A stretch of 64,000 bases of DNA from Paramacrobiotus metropolitanus (taxonomy: Eukaryota > Tardigrada > Eutardigrada > Parachela > Macrobiotidae): assembly GCF_019649055.1 (NCBI RefSeq), contig NW_026570247.1:744001-808000 (forward strand), given 5' to 3'. The notes beneath the pieces were generated by a model. That model made no database searches and had not been told where the DNA came from. It saw only the letters and a list, made by a program, of their open reading frames with translations. Of this stretch, positions 28,083-38,365 are shown piece after piece. Numbering within the stretch: the stretch's first letter is position 1; each line of letters begins with the position of its first letter. The position numbers and the translations under genes are program-made.

Positions 28083-28403
28083 GTACGAGGCAAGCGACAA
28101 CTCTTTCCCATCGCTTTAGTAAATTTTATCACTTTCCCTGCTGCATCTTACCGTGTGCAGGCGCTCACGTGATACTTGATTTCAGCCGTTTCACGTCGGT
28201 TTGCAGCTATAGTTGATTGTGCAAACTGATAAAGAATACAGAGAAGAGCACGGCAGGCGAGATTTTATCGCCGGCTCATTAAGCGCTGATTGCAATGGAT
28301 ACGATATCAGTATCACGTGAGCGCCTGCACACGGGTAAGATGCAGCAGGGAAAGTGATAAAATTTACTAAAGCGATGGGAAAGAGTTGTCGCTTGCCTCG
28401 TAC
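28083..28403. repeat. Inverted repeat with 94-base arms
   Basis: Arms 28083-28176 and 28309-28403 are reverse complements over their whole length, with a single-base length difference noticed (TTACCGTG against TTACCCGTG). The spacer is about 130 bases. The high identity suggests recent origin; it could be a foldback element or the result of a palindromic duplication. Confidence 0.85.
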
Positions 28404-28589
28404 CATAATCTCTTCCAATCCCATTGCCCTATCGGTACCAGCACTACTCAGTTTACCACTACAGGCACGGTGTACCTACCAGCACTATTACCAACACCAT
28501 TTACTAGGATAACGGTTACCCCTTTCTTAGTTTTGTCAAATTTCTTGGTCTCAACTTTTCGTATTACTTTTCGTAAAAAGTACGCATAA

Positions 28590-28710
28590 CTGTTTTTGGC
28601 AATTGCCACGTTTTATCGTTTGCCAGAAGCATAATGGCCGATGCCATTGCCAGTGGCAATTGCCAGTGGCAGGTGCCACTGCCACTATTTATCCCCTGCC
28701 TTTTTGGACA
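28590..28710. repeat. GGCA-rich palindromic repeat, copy R2 (inverted to R1)
   Basis: Reverse-complement copy of R1, with TGCCAGTGGCAATTGCCAG palindromes and TTTATCCCCTGCC at the end. R1 and R2 face each other across about 2.2 kb that includes the TA-flanked element. Confidence 0.78.
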
Positions 28711-30274
28711 GGAGCCGCTACTCAGATCAGAAGCGGCTAATCCACAAGCGATCCGTGTGAAGGGATGATCGATTAAAGTCATTAAACTGACGCAATTGTG
28801 CGACCGACACTACTGTATATCGTCCTTTGTATATGATATCTTTATGTTCAAGGTTTCTGTGCCGAGGCCATGTTTAGTACAGTGTACTACTGTCTGCATT
28901 TTCAGTAAGGTCAAAATTAGACCTGATATGCTCCCAAATGCGGCCCAACCCGTTATGGTTGGTGTTTAAATTCGTTGCAATGGAGTACTTTAGGCTTGTT
29001 GCTCTGAACGAAAAAAATCACCCTTCACTTTGAAAGCTCTCGCGGTCTAACTGCAGTTAACGGTCACGCAAGCTTGAGGGAATAGATTGATGTCAAGTCT
29101 ATTCCGCAGACGTTTAACATGAATGGCAAGTTGAATTGGCAGCTGTAGTTTACCACCGCTAAACTACAGTCTCAAATAAAAATTTAAAAAAAATTATTGA
29201 GTGTGAGCAAAACAACACTGCTGTGCAGTTTCATTTATTAGCCCCGGCTTGTGCTCTACGCGTCGCAAAAATTATCATTCTTAAGTAGCAAATCAAACTA
29301 GGCTCGCTCTCGACCGGTTGTTGAAAATCCGCTGTTGCCACTCCATCGAGAACGAACTTTTTATGCGCTTTGTGTCTGTTTATTTGTTTTCTTTTATGTA
29401 ATTTTCACCAGCCACACAACTGTAGGTTGAACATTGTCAAGTAGTGACAGTGCTCTGCCTTTCCCAGACGCCTGCGTACTCTGTACAGGCCGTGCAACAT
29501 ACGTACTGTACTTGCTGACGCTGTTGTTGTTGTTAAAATTATTACTTCTATACAGTGTAGTTCTTATAATGACCATTGTTTCAACTAACTATGATGAAAC
29601 ATAATTAGAATCGTCAAGGTAACAAAGAGGGCATGTAACAGCACACCAATTATCCTGGATTCGTAGTTCGCTGTTTCCATCAAAACAGGTACAACAATAA
29701 AACATGAACACAGTCTAATAAGAAAATATGAGCACAACCAAAACAGATTTTCTGTTACGCAACAAGCTGTGCAGTGTGTTGTACATAATTGAAACAGAAG
29801 AAAAATCAATGTGTTCTAACTGTTCTGTTTTGAAAACAGAAAAATATTTCCTATGCCGAGGAAAACATTATCAGAGTGAATACTAATCACTGAAATCCCA
29901 TAGAAAACCCCAAAACTTTAAAAAGCAGTGGGAACAGTCTTTTTCCGTTAAGGATTCCTATGTGCAAGGTGGCCGTATGTACTCCAACCCCCCTTGTCAC
30001 TCGTGCATGGTGTCCGCAAGCGCGCAAGTGTGGATTCCCGTACATTTGAGAAGGTCGGGAGGCAATAAATCTGGAATGATTGATGATCATTGATCCCTTT
30101 GAATGAGTGATCCATTCACACATCCCGACAGCGAGTGCGTGCCGGCGCAGTTGCTTTCAATTAGCTGCTCCTATTAGTCCGGGCATCTGAACGGGAAGGA
30201 ATTAATGCCATATTTTTCGCTGTGCAGGGTGACGACTGCCACAGTATTGCCATTCGCCTTGATTGCGTGACCAT
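28711..30274. other. Intergenic, nothing recognised
   Basis: About 1.5 kb with no supported gene or long repeat. The last few hundred bases form the 5' flank of the Ly6-like gene. Confidence 0.45.
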
Positions 30275-31156
30275 ATGCAGCGCCTGCTACGGGCCGTAGC
30301 CAAGTACCTGCTCGTGGTCGGGGTGTGCTGTCCTGCGGCTGTCCACGGCCTGGAGTGCATGGTGGGCATACAGGAATGCCACTGCGGATGGGCTTGTACC
30401 GGCGGTTTGGATGAAGCCGCCTCCAGGGACCTTGACGCGGCGCACAGGAACCAGACGTGCCAGCGTGCCCTACCGCTACTGGCTTATCCCCCGGCGCGGA
30501 CGTGCCCGGGTAACGCGGACGTGTGCCTGTACTATACCGATATACAGCTGGCGCCCTACCTTAACGGCACCGTCGTGGGACGGGCGCGCTTCGGGAACTG
30601 CTACCGTCCGGGCACCGGCACACCGGCCAACCAGTCCACCTACTACCCGGTCTTCACGCTACCGGACACGGTCCGCCACATCGACGGCATAGGCGCGCGC
30701 GTGGGCCCGCAGGGCTTCGCCGGACAGAACTTTCTGTGCAGCCGTGTGGATTATGAGCGACGTCCTAGCGGCGAGGATGAGTACGCGGTGTACTGCCTGT
30801 GCCGGCTGAACAAGTGCAACCTGGACCTGCAGACCATGGGCGCGCTGCCGGTGGATCCCGGTAAGGATGTTGATGCCCGTATCGTGGACCTGTACAAGAA
30901 CCCTAATACCAGTGCACCGACGCTGACGCCGGTGGAGATCAACAACACACCAGCAGCGAATGCCACGCGGCGTCCGGATACGATGGACGCCGCGTGCGGA
31001 ACACATCCCGACAGCGAGGACTGCAATTCACCGGCTACACGTTCCGGGGCGACGCAGCTGCGCCATCAAGCTGGGCGTCTGTGGTGTGTGCTTGCTGGAT
31101 GGACTTTACACCGCGTAATATTATGTAAGCAGTCTTTCCCTTGTCATTTTATGTAA
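30275..31156 (+). CDS. Secreted cysteine-rich protein, Ly6/uPAR-like
   Basis: Start is the ATG at 30275. The N-terminus is a signal peptide (about 26 residues, hydrophobic LLVVGVCC core, cut after AAVHG). The mature part has Cys pairs beginning LECMVG and CHCGWAC, two NxT/S sequons, and ends its folded part with YCLCRLNKCNL (about 30790-30825). A late Cys-x-Cys followed by Cys-Asn is typical of three-finger Ly6/uPAR domains; the assignment is by pattern only. A Thr/Pro/Asn-rich tail follows, consistent with a stalk. The last residues may not be coding as drawn: a GTAAGC donor at about 31125 suggests another exon. The body is GC-rich like other exons here. AATAAA occurs at about 31362. Confidence 0.68.
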   Translation: MQRLLRAVAKYLLVVGVCCPAAVHGLECMVGIQECHCGWACTGGLDEAASRDLDAAHRNQTCQRALPLLAYPPARTCPGNADVCLYYTDIQLAPYLNGTVVGRARFGNCYRPGTGTPANQSTYYPVFTLPDTVRHIDGIGARVGPQGFAGQNFLCSRVDYERRPSGEDEYAVYCLCRLNKCNLDLQTMGALPVDPGKDVDARIVDLYKNPNTSAPTLTPVEINNTPAANATRRPDTMDAACGTHPDSEDCNSPATRSGATQLRHQAGRLWCVLAGWTLHRVILCKQSFPCHFM

Positions 31157-32082
31157 TCCTTTATGCGCCGCGCTTTTTGGAGCTTATAATGAGGAGTTAT
31201 GCAGGCCTTAGTGTGATGGCTGCACTGCCGCTCTAGAATACGTAGTTTATCCGGAGTACTTAAAAATACTATTAAATTTAACAACAGTATAATATAAAAT
31301 TTTAGTATCGTATCTTATTTTAGCACTGTACTGTAATCACTTATATATGTAAAATCAGCAAATAAAAAAAATATAAAAAAAAAACAGGAAACGGTATTTA
31401 GCGCGAATTCTTCGCAATGCACGATTGCTACTACACTACGTCTACCACAGTGACAAATAAACTCCTCTGAGTCCTCTCCACATTTAAGGAATGTTCAAAC
31501 TACAGATCTGTACTTATAAAAAAAGAAAATACGAGTATTTTATTATTTACATTTATAGTTTCTAATTTAGATCGATATTTGATATGCGTTTGTTAAGCGT
31601 GTAACGCGTAAATGTGGCGTGGCGCGACGTAGCATGCAGTTTGGCGTAACCCGTGAATTTATATTGTCGCTTTGTTCATGTGTCAAGAATTACGGGGCAC
31701 TCTTGTAACCATGCTGCAAGTTTACTGTTAGAACTAAAAGGACAACAACAATTCCAGCTTGTCATACGTACACAATAGTTAAGTAAGTCATAATAATAAA
31801 AATCAAAACATCACAGGATATAACAAAAGCACTTCTGCTGTGTATTCCTAATCCGGCAAAGTGGCCATAATATACAGCGGATCCTCACTGAATTTGGATG
31901 GGAAAACACCACCAGAAAACTCTTTTAAACTTGGCTGGCCAGGAAAAGAAGCCTTTCCAGTAGTCGCACCGGCCGGTATATTCACATTTTACCTCACTGG
32001 AACTGTGAGCGGCAAGCCATGGGCCACGTTAAATATCAACGCCGACCATAAGGCCTACGACCTGAAAATGCATAGGTGCACA
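31157..32082. other. Intergenic; possible small plus-strand coding fragment
   Basis: Mostly AT-rich with no recognised gene. A plus-strand open stretch around 31850-32065 reads with protein-like composition (for example GIFTFYLTGTVSGKPWATLN) and ends near the start of the repeat array. I do not recognise it, and without splice partners it is only a candidate exon. Confidence 0.3.
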
Positions 32083-35000
32083 TTAATTTATCAAGTAGCT
32101 CTCCGACAGTGCATATTGCGTGCACAACCGCAACTCACCGAGCTTAAAAACCGTAGAATGCTGTTCCGAAAACTGAGTCACCGTTGACGCTAGCGTTGGG
32201 GTGGTTGTGGGCAGCGACGAGACAGACGGCGTTTCCACGTATGCCTGTGCAGCGGTGATCACAGTGAAATTGACGGTCGTCTGGGCACTGGGTGCTGGTG
32301 TGGGTGAATCTACGGCCAATGTTCCTGGTAGTGTGGTTGTGGGCAGCGACGAGACGGACGCCGTTTCTACGTATGCCTGTGCAGCGGCGATCACAGTGAA
32401 ATTGACGGTCGTCTGAGCACTGGGTGCTGGTGTGGGTGAATCTACGGCCAATGTTGCTGGTAGTGTGGTTGTGGGCAGCAACGAGACAGACGGCGTTTCC
32501 ACGTATGCCTGTGCAGCGGCGATCACAGTGAAATTGACGGTCGTCTGGGCACTGGGTGCTGGTGTGGGTGAATCTACGGCCAATGTTGCTGGTAGGGTGG
32601 TTGTGGGCAGCGACGAGACAGACGGCGTTTCCACGTATGCCTGTGCAGCGGCGATCACAGTGAAATTGACGGTCGTCTGGGCACTGGGTGCTGGTGTGGG
32701 TGAATCTACGGCCAATGTTGCTGGTAGGGTGGTTGTGGGCAGCGACGAGACAGACGGCGTTTCCACGTATGCCTGTGCAGCGGCGATCACAGTGAAATTG
32801 ACGGTCGTCTGGGCACTGGGTGCTGGTGTGGGTGAATCTACGGCCAATGTTGCTGGTAGGGTGGTTGTGGGCAGCGACGAGACAGACGGCGTTTCCACGT
32901 ATGCCTGTGCAGCGGCGATCACAGTGAAATTGACGGTCGTCTGGGCACTGGGTGCTGGTGTGGGTGAATCTACGGCCAATGTTGCTGGTAGGGTGGTTGT
33001 GGGCAGCGACGAGACAGACGGCGTTTCCACGTATGCCTGTGCAGCGGCGATCACAGTGAAATTGACGGTCGTCTGGGCACTGGGTGCTGGTGTGGGTGAA
33101 TCTACGGCCAATGTTGCTGGTAGGGTGGTTTTGGGCAGCGACGAGACAGACGGCGTTTCCACGTATGCCTGTGCAGCGGCGATCACAGTGAAATTGACGG
33201 TCGTCTGGGCACTGGGTGCTGGTGTGGGTGAATCTACGGCCAATGTTGCTGGTAGGGTGGTTGTGGGCAGCGACGAGACAGACGGCGTTTCCACGTATGC
33301 CTGTGCAGCGGCGATCTGGTGAAATTGACGGTCGTCTGGGCACTGGGTGCTGGTGTGGGTGAATCTACGGCCAATGTTGCTGGTAGGGTGGTTGTGGGCA
33401 GCGACGAGACAGACGGCGTTTCCACGTATGCCTGTGCAGCGGCGATCACAGTGAAATTGACGGTCGTCTGGGCACTGGGTGCTGGTGTGGGTGAATCTAC
33501 GGCCAATGTTGCTGGTAGGGTGGTTGTGGGCAGCGACGAGACAGACGGCGTTTCCACGTATGCCTGTGCAGCGGCGATCACAGTGAAATTGACGGTCGTC
33601 TGGGCACTGGGTGCTGGTGTGGGTGAATCTACGGCCAATGTTGCTGGTAGGGTGGTTGTGGGCAGCGACGAGACAGACGGCGTTTCCACGTATGCCTGTG
33701 CAGCGGCGATCACAGTGAAATTGACGGTCGTCTGGGCACTGGGTGCTGGTGTGGGTGAATCTACGGCCAATGTTGCTGGTAGGGTGGTTGTGGGCAGCGA
33801 GACAGACGGCGTTTCCACGTATGCCTGTGCAGCGGCGATCACAGTGAAATTGACGGTCGTCTGGGCACTGGGTGCTGGTGTGGGTGAATCTACGGCCAAT
33901 GTTGCTGGTAGGGTGGTTTTGGGCAGCGACGAGACAGACGGCGTTTCCATGCCTGTGCAGCGGCGATCACAGTGAAATTGACGGTCGTCTGGGCACTGGG
34001 TGCTGGTGTGGGTGAATCTACGGCCAATGTTGCTGGTAGGGTGGTTGTGGGCAGCGACGAGACAGACGGCGTTTCCACGTATGCCTGTGCAGCGGCGATC
34101 ACAGTGAAATTGACGGTCGTCTGGGCACTGGGTGCTGGTGTGGGTGAATCTACGGCCAATGTTGCTGGTAGGGTGGTTGTGGGCAGCGACGAGACAGACG
34201 GCGTTTCCACGTATGCCTCGTGCAGCGGCGATCACAGTGAAATTGACGGTCGTCTGGGCACTGGGTGCTGGTGTGGGTGAATCTACGGCCAATGTTGCTG
34301 GTAGGGTGGTTGTGGGCAGCGACGAGACAGACGGCGTTTCCACGTATGCCTGTGCAGCGGCGATCACAGTGAAATTGACGGTCGTCTGGGCACTGGGTGC
34401 TGGTGTGGGTGAATCTACGGCCAATGTTGCTGGTAGGGTGGTTTTGGGCAGCGACGAGACAGACGGCGTTTCCACGTATGCCTGTGCAGCGGCGATCACA
34501 GTGAAATTGACGGTCGTCTGGGCACTGGGTGCTGGTGTGGGTGAATCTACGGCCAATGTTGCTGGTAGGGTGGTTGTGGGCAGCGACGAGACAGACGGCG
34601 TTTCCACGTATGCCTGTGCAGCGGCGATCACAGTGAAATTGACGGTCGTCTGGGCACTGGGTGCTGGTGTGGGTGAATCTACGGCCAATGTTGCTGGTAG
34701 GGTGGTTTTGGGCAGCGACGAGACAGACGGCGTTTCCACGTATGCCTGTGCAGCGGCGATCACAGTGAAATTGACGGTCGTCTGGGCACTGGGTGCTGGT
34801 GTGGGTGAATCTACGGCCAATGTTGCTGGTAGGGTGGTTGTGGGCAGCGACGAGACAGACGGCGTTTCCACGTATGCCTGTGCAGCGGCGATCACAGTGA
34901 AATTGACGGTCGTCTGGGCACTGGGTGCTGGTGTGGGTGAATCTACGGCCAATGTTGCTGGTAGGGTGGTTGTGGGCAGCGACGAGACAGACGGCGTTTC

Positions 35001-35354
35001 CACGTATGCCTGTGCAGCGGCGATCACAGTGAAATTGACGGTCGTCTGGGCACTGGGTGCTGGTGTGGGTGAATCTACGGCCAATGTTGCTGGTAGGGTG
35101 GTTGTGGGAAGCGGCTCTTCTCCGGCTGTAGTGAAAGTGTTAACGGCCCATGTACCTGGAATAGTTTCGGTCGTTAAAAATGGGTTTCGAGCTGTGGCCG
35201 AACCGTTGGAGAGGAGACCGCTTAATCCGATGCCGGCTGAAACTGATGTTGTCAGTATAACCAGCACGATGACGACCAGGATGGCGGCCCATAACAGTTG
35301 GCGCTTTGCCATGACCCCTTCTGTTTTCAATAAGAATCTCCACAGTGCGTTCAT
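32083..35354 (-). CDS. Tandem-repeat glycoprotein with N-terminal membrane segment
   Basis: Minus strand, starting at the ATG at 35354 or at 35312. Near the N-terminus is a hydrophobic segment (LLWAAILVVIVLVIL), a signal anchor or long signal peptide. Then come 22 copies of a 44-residue unit rich in Thr, Pro, Ser and Ala (for example LPTTTLPATLAVDSPTPAPS), each with one NFT glycosylation sequon. A unique tail of about 50 residues ends at 32083. The product would be mucin-like, extracellular or on the cell surface. Units vary mainly at LPT/LPK. Indels at about 34218 (+1), 33951 (-4), 33797 (-3) and 33316 (-1) shift the frame, so as read the protein breaks at 33234 and is picked up again from 33294. 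Array misassembly, or true decay, could explain this. Confidence 0.72.
32198..35112. repeat. 132-base tandem array, 22 units
   Basis: The marker GTCGTCTGGGCACTGGGTGC recurs 22 times, at 132-base steps from about 32278 to 35044, with a few indels. Central units are almost identical. The two or three units at the 32200 end are more diverged, for example with GTTCCTGGTAGTG and CTGAGCACTG variants, which is the usual pattern when unequal exchange homogenises the middle. The unit length is a multiple of three. Confidence 0.95.
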
Positions 35355-35704
35355 TGTATACTTTCGCAAAGTAACTATTGTAGCCAAACAACTAAAACCA
35401 ATTAACAAGATACAGGTACGTCCTTAAGTAAACAAGTAATCGGAATTCGCGAAAACAGTAAAACATTTTGCATAAAATGAACGGTTGACTGTGTACAGGT
35501 AAAGACTAGTCGGCATACAGTACTTCCGCATTGTGCAATCGACAATTGAACCGCTGTGCCGAACTATGACTTATGTTTGATCTGCATCTGTGGTTGCATA
35601 TATTCTCCATGGACCACAGCGCTTAATGCGGAAAGCGGAATCGGGTACAGTACTGTACTTGTTGATAACTGTAATGGTGCATCCGTGCGGAACGTTCCAT
35701 TAGG

Positions 35705-35853
35705 TACTGTAGCCGCCCGCACAAGTTGCCCCACAGAGTGAGGTATACGGATATTTGGCCTCACATTGCTCGCTGTTCAGCGCAGTGTGTGCAGGGCGAA
35801 GGCAGCGGCCGGATCTGCCAATGGAGCAACTTGTGCGGGCGGCTACAGTATCT
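35705..35853. repeat. Short inverted repeat
   Basis: TACTGTAGCCGCCCGCACAA (35705-35724) recurs as its reverse complement, TTGTGCGGGCGGCTACAGTA, at about 35830-35849. The arms are about 24 bases in all and enclose a non-coding spacer of about 100 bases: a small MITE or remnant. Confidence 0.65.
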
Positions 35854-36014
35854 AAAGCATTCGACAACCGACATGAATTCTGATGATTTAAGTATGATCA
35901 TCAGGAGAAACGGCATGCGAACATACCTCATTGACTGCCGACAGTGCCGTGATTACAAATTAACTGCGTATGTGGACGCTGTAATAAGTGTAATTCAGAA
36001 GAAAAATAGCGGCT

Positions 36015-36414
36015 GAATTGGTTCCGGTACCTCGTACCAAATTCGTGTACACACACATTCACGGAAAATTTCACTTTCGCGCACTTACATACTCGTTTCC
36101 GCTTTGTTTTGCGATATTTGTAGCCAGATGATTTGTATGTATTGGATTTAAAACCGTTCTGCGCGCAACATTCGGTTCGCGAGTTGAGGTTGTAAGAAAA
36201 TTCTGAAAACCTTAAATGCATTCAGTTGTACCAAAAGTCTTATTAAGGACCAGTCTCCTTCGGATTTCGCCTGGAAACGCACAAAAGCATGAAGATCGTT
36301 CTTACACCGATCCAGTATTATAGGATGTCTAGTAAATTTTAAAACGAATTTTTAATTTTAAAAAGAAAATTTTAATATTTCTTTAAAAATTTGAAAAAAA
36401 TCGTGGAATTCTGT
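36015..36414. repeat. FB family, half copy
   Basis: Matches the left half of the foldback elements at 476-1863, with the CGTACCAAATTCGTGTAC end, a GCGCGCAACATTCGG block, and the CTTACACCGATCC block. It ends in an AT-rich tract without the mirrored half. Diverged. Confidence 0.7.
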
Positions 36415-38365
36415 TTTTTTTTTTTATTTTGAATGTCGTTATACATACGTTGTAATTATATACGTTATCGAGTTATACGTACTGCAAAGTCTCGTTGACA
36501 GACGTGAGAACATCCTTCTGCATAATTTGTATGCGATACTTAATACTTCTAAAGTAGAGTAGATAACGGCGTCATAATTTAAAATGCATCAGACCTGCCA
36601 ACACTTTCTGGCACACCGCGGAGTGTAGAAACCATGCAGCCTATCCCCGCTGATGGGATAAGCTGACGGCGTCAACTCTCAAAGTATTGGATTTGTTGGT
36701 GATATCGGCGCTGTTCGTGTTGCATCAAACCGGGAATCGTCACCATTCTTATTTTCGCTTATGATATTCGGCCAAATTTATTTCCGCTTCGGATTTGCGG
36801 CCTCAAGATAAACGCACAGTTTGTGCAACATTAATAGCAAACCAATACATACTTGAAAGACAATAATTACTTAATTTTAATTATTCAGTACATTCTGAGG
36901 AACCTCTCCTGTACTGGGGAGATCCTCTGCTATACGATCTACCGGAAATGAGAACAACATGACGATTAAAAGGAACGTTGTATCCGAAAAATAACCGCAA
37001 ACATAACACCAAAATGTCCAAACATGACAACTGACAAAATCTATGACTGCCGATAATCCTGCGCTAAGGCTGCTCTCGCATAAGCCACATGCGTAAGCCT
37101 ACCGTAATCGCCGAATCGAAGCGCCGTTGGCGGATGAGAGCGGAAGGGGCGGATCGTAATACTGCGATCAGGTACACACGATCCTAGGGTGTCAGTCACT
37201 GCACTGCATCAGAGCTGCTGAGACAAGGGCGTGAGTCCCTCTCGTGGTAGCAGATGGTCTTTCTCTGGTTATCTCGACGATGGGTATGAGTTCGGTACGC
37301 TGTGCGGTTCCGCTTAAGAGTCTTATGTTGTATGTGTTGCATAGTATACAACCGCGCGCGTAGTGTGCTCAGGCGTGAGGAGGTAAAGTCGATTGAGAGA
37401 CCTCGCGATTTTGCGATATGTGAGGAGTATGGTATGTGAGGAGCGGCGCGCGGTCATTAAGCGTTTAGGCGTATAAAATCTTGACCGTTATACCGCTAAA
37501 TGTCCAACGTGGTCTGGCTGTAAGTGGTTCGCATTAAAGCCTGGTGGACGAGGTATCGATTCCTGCGTTAGCAAAATTTTTCGGAATAATGATCAGATTT
37601 CAGGCTTTTCAGGCTCAGACCGCCGCCGTTAGGCGTACTCCCCTTACAACATTTGTTTCGTCTTATGCTAAACCGGAGACGCTGCTACCGCAGACCAAGC
37701 GGTACGAATGGACCCCGCTACCGATGCCAGTCTTCTGCCAGTTCGTTGATGCTGCACATTAGCGTTGAACCGCTGATTCCCTGGATTTATACTGATACCA
37801 TGTTATGAAAAGAGCAATAGAGTATTGTACATTTGCATCTGAATCAAAGACAACGTAGGGGCTATGCAACGGCTGATCTCCGAACGACGTCGTTGTGCCA
37901 GTAGACGCGCGCTAGAAGAGACTGCCGGAAAATCACGCCCGAAAAATACGACCTCACAGTGAAAGCGTTCCACAGTTATTCTTTCCGCATGAACACGTGT
38001 CGGCCGTTGGCGCGTTTGTGCTGGACATTTTCCGCATTCCATTCCGACAACGGACGCTCAGCATCCAGCGTTAACACCCGGATACAGCGCAATGTATCAC
38101 TGCAGGCAATCACGGCCGTCTGTAGGCTACCATAATATTAATGCGAAATGATGCGTGTAACCATGTTATGCCAGAGCTAAATTCTGTGAAGAACACATTA
38201 CAAAGATGCCGGCAGGCGTCTGATCAGCCGCTCACACTAGCTACTGGCATTGCGCTAGCACGTTACCACAATTGAGCTGCTGCATTTTACATGCATTCGA
38301 GCTCATTTCTGTATACTTATAATTATAAGTACTTTACGCATTGGCTTGTCTCGTGATTCGTAGCA
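36415..38365. other. Intergenic, nothing recognised
   Basis: Nearly 2 kb of mixed sequence. Small open frames, including one at 37544-37762, have no recognisable content. The 3' end is the 5' flank of LRR locus 1. Confidence 0.45.

Noticed and set aside
32198-35112. CRISPR-like regular array
   Set aside because: Units are contiguous 132-base coding repeats without unique spacers, in a eukaryotic gene.
32201-35427. Long plus-strand frames across the tandem array (repeating VVGSDETDGVSTYACAAA)
   Set aside because: They are the antisense reading of the 132-base unit, which has no stops because of its composition and length. The minus-strand frame has a membrane segment and glycosylation sequons and is preferred.
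37544-37762. 72-codon open frame
   Set aside because: No signal, domain, homologous copy in the window or clear splice partner.
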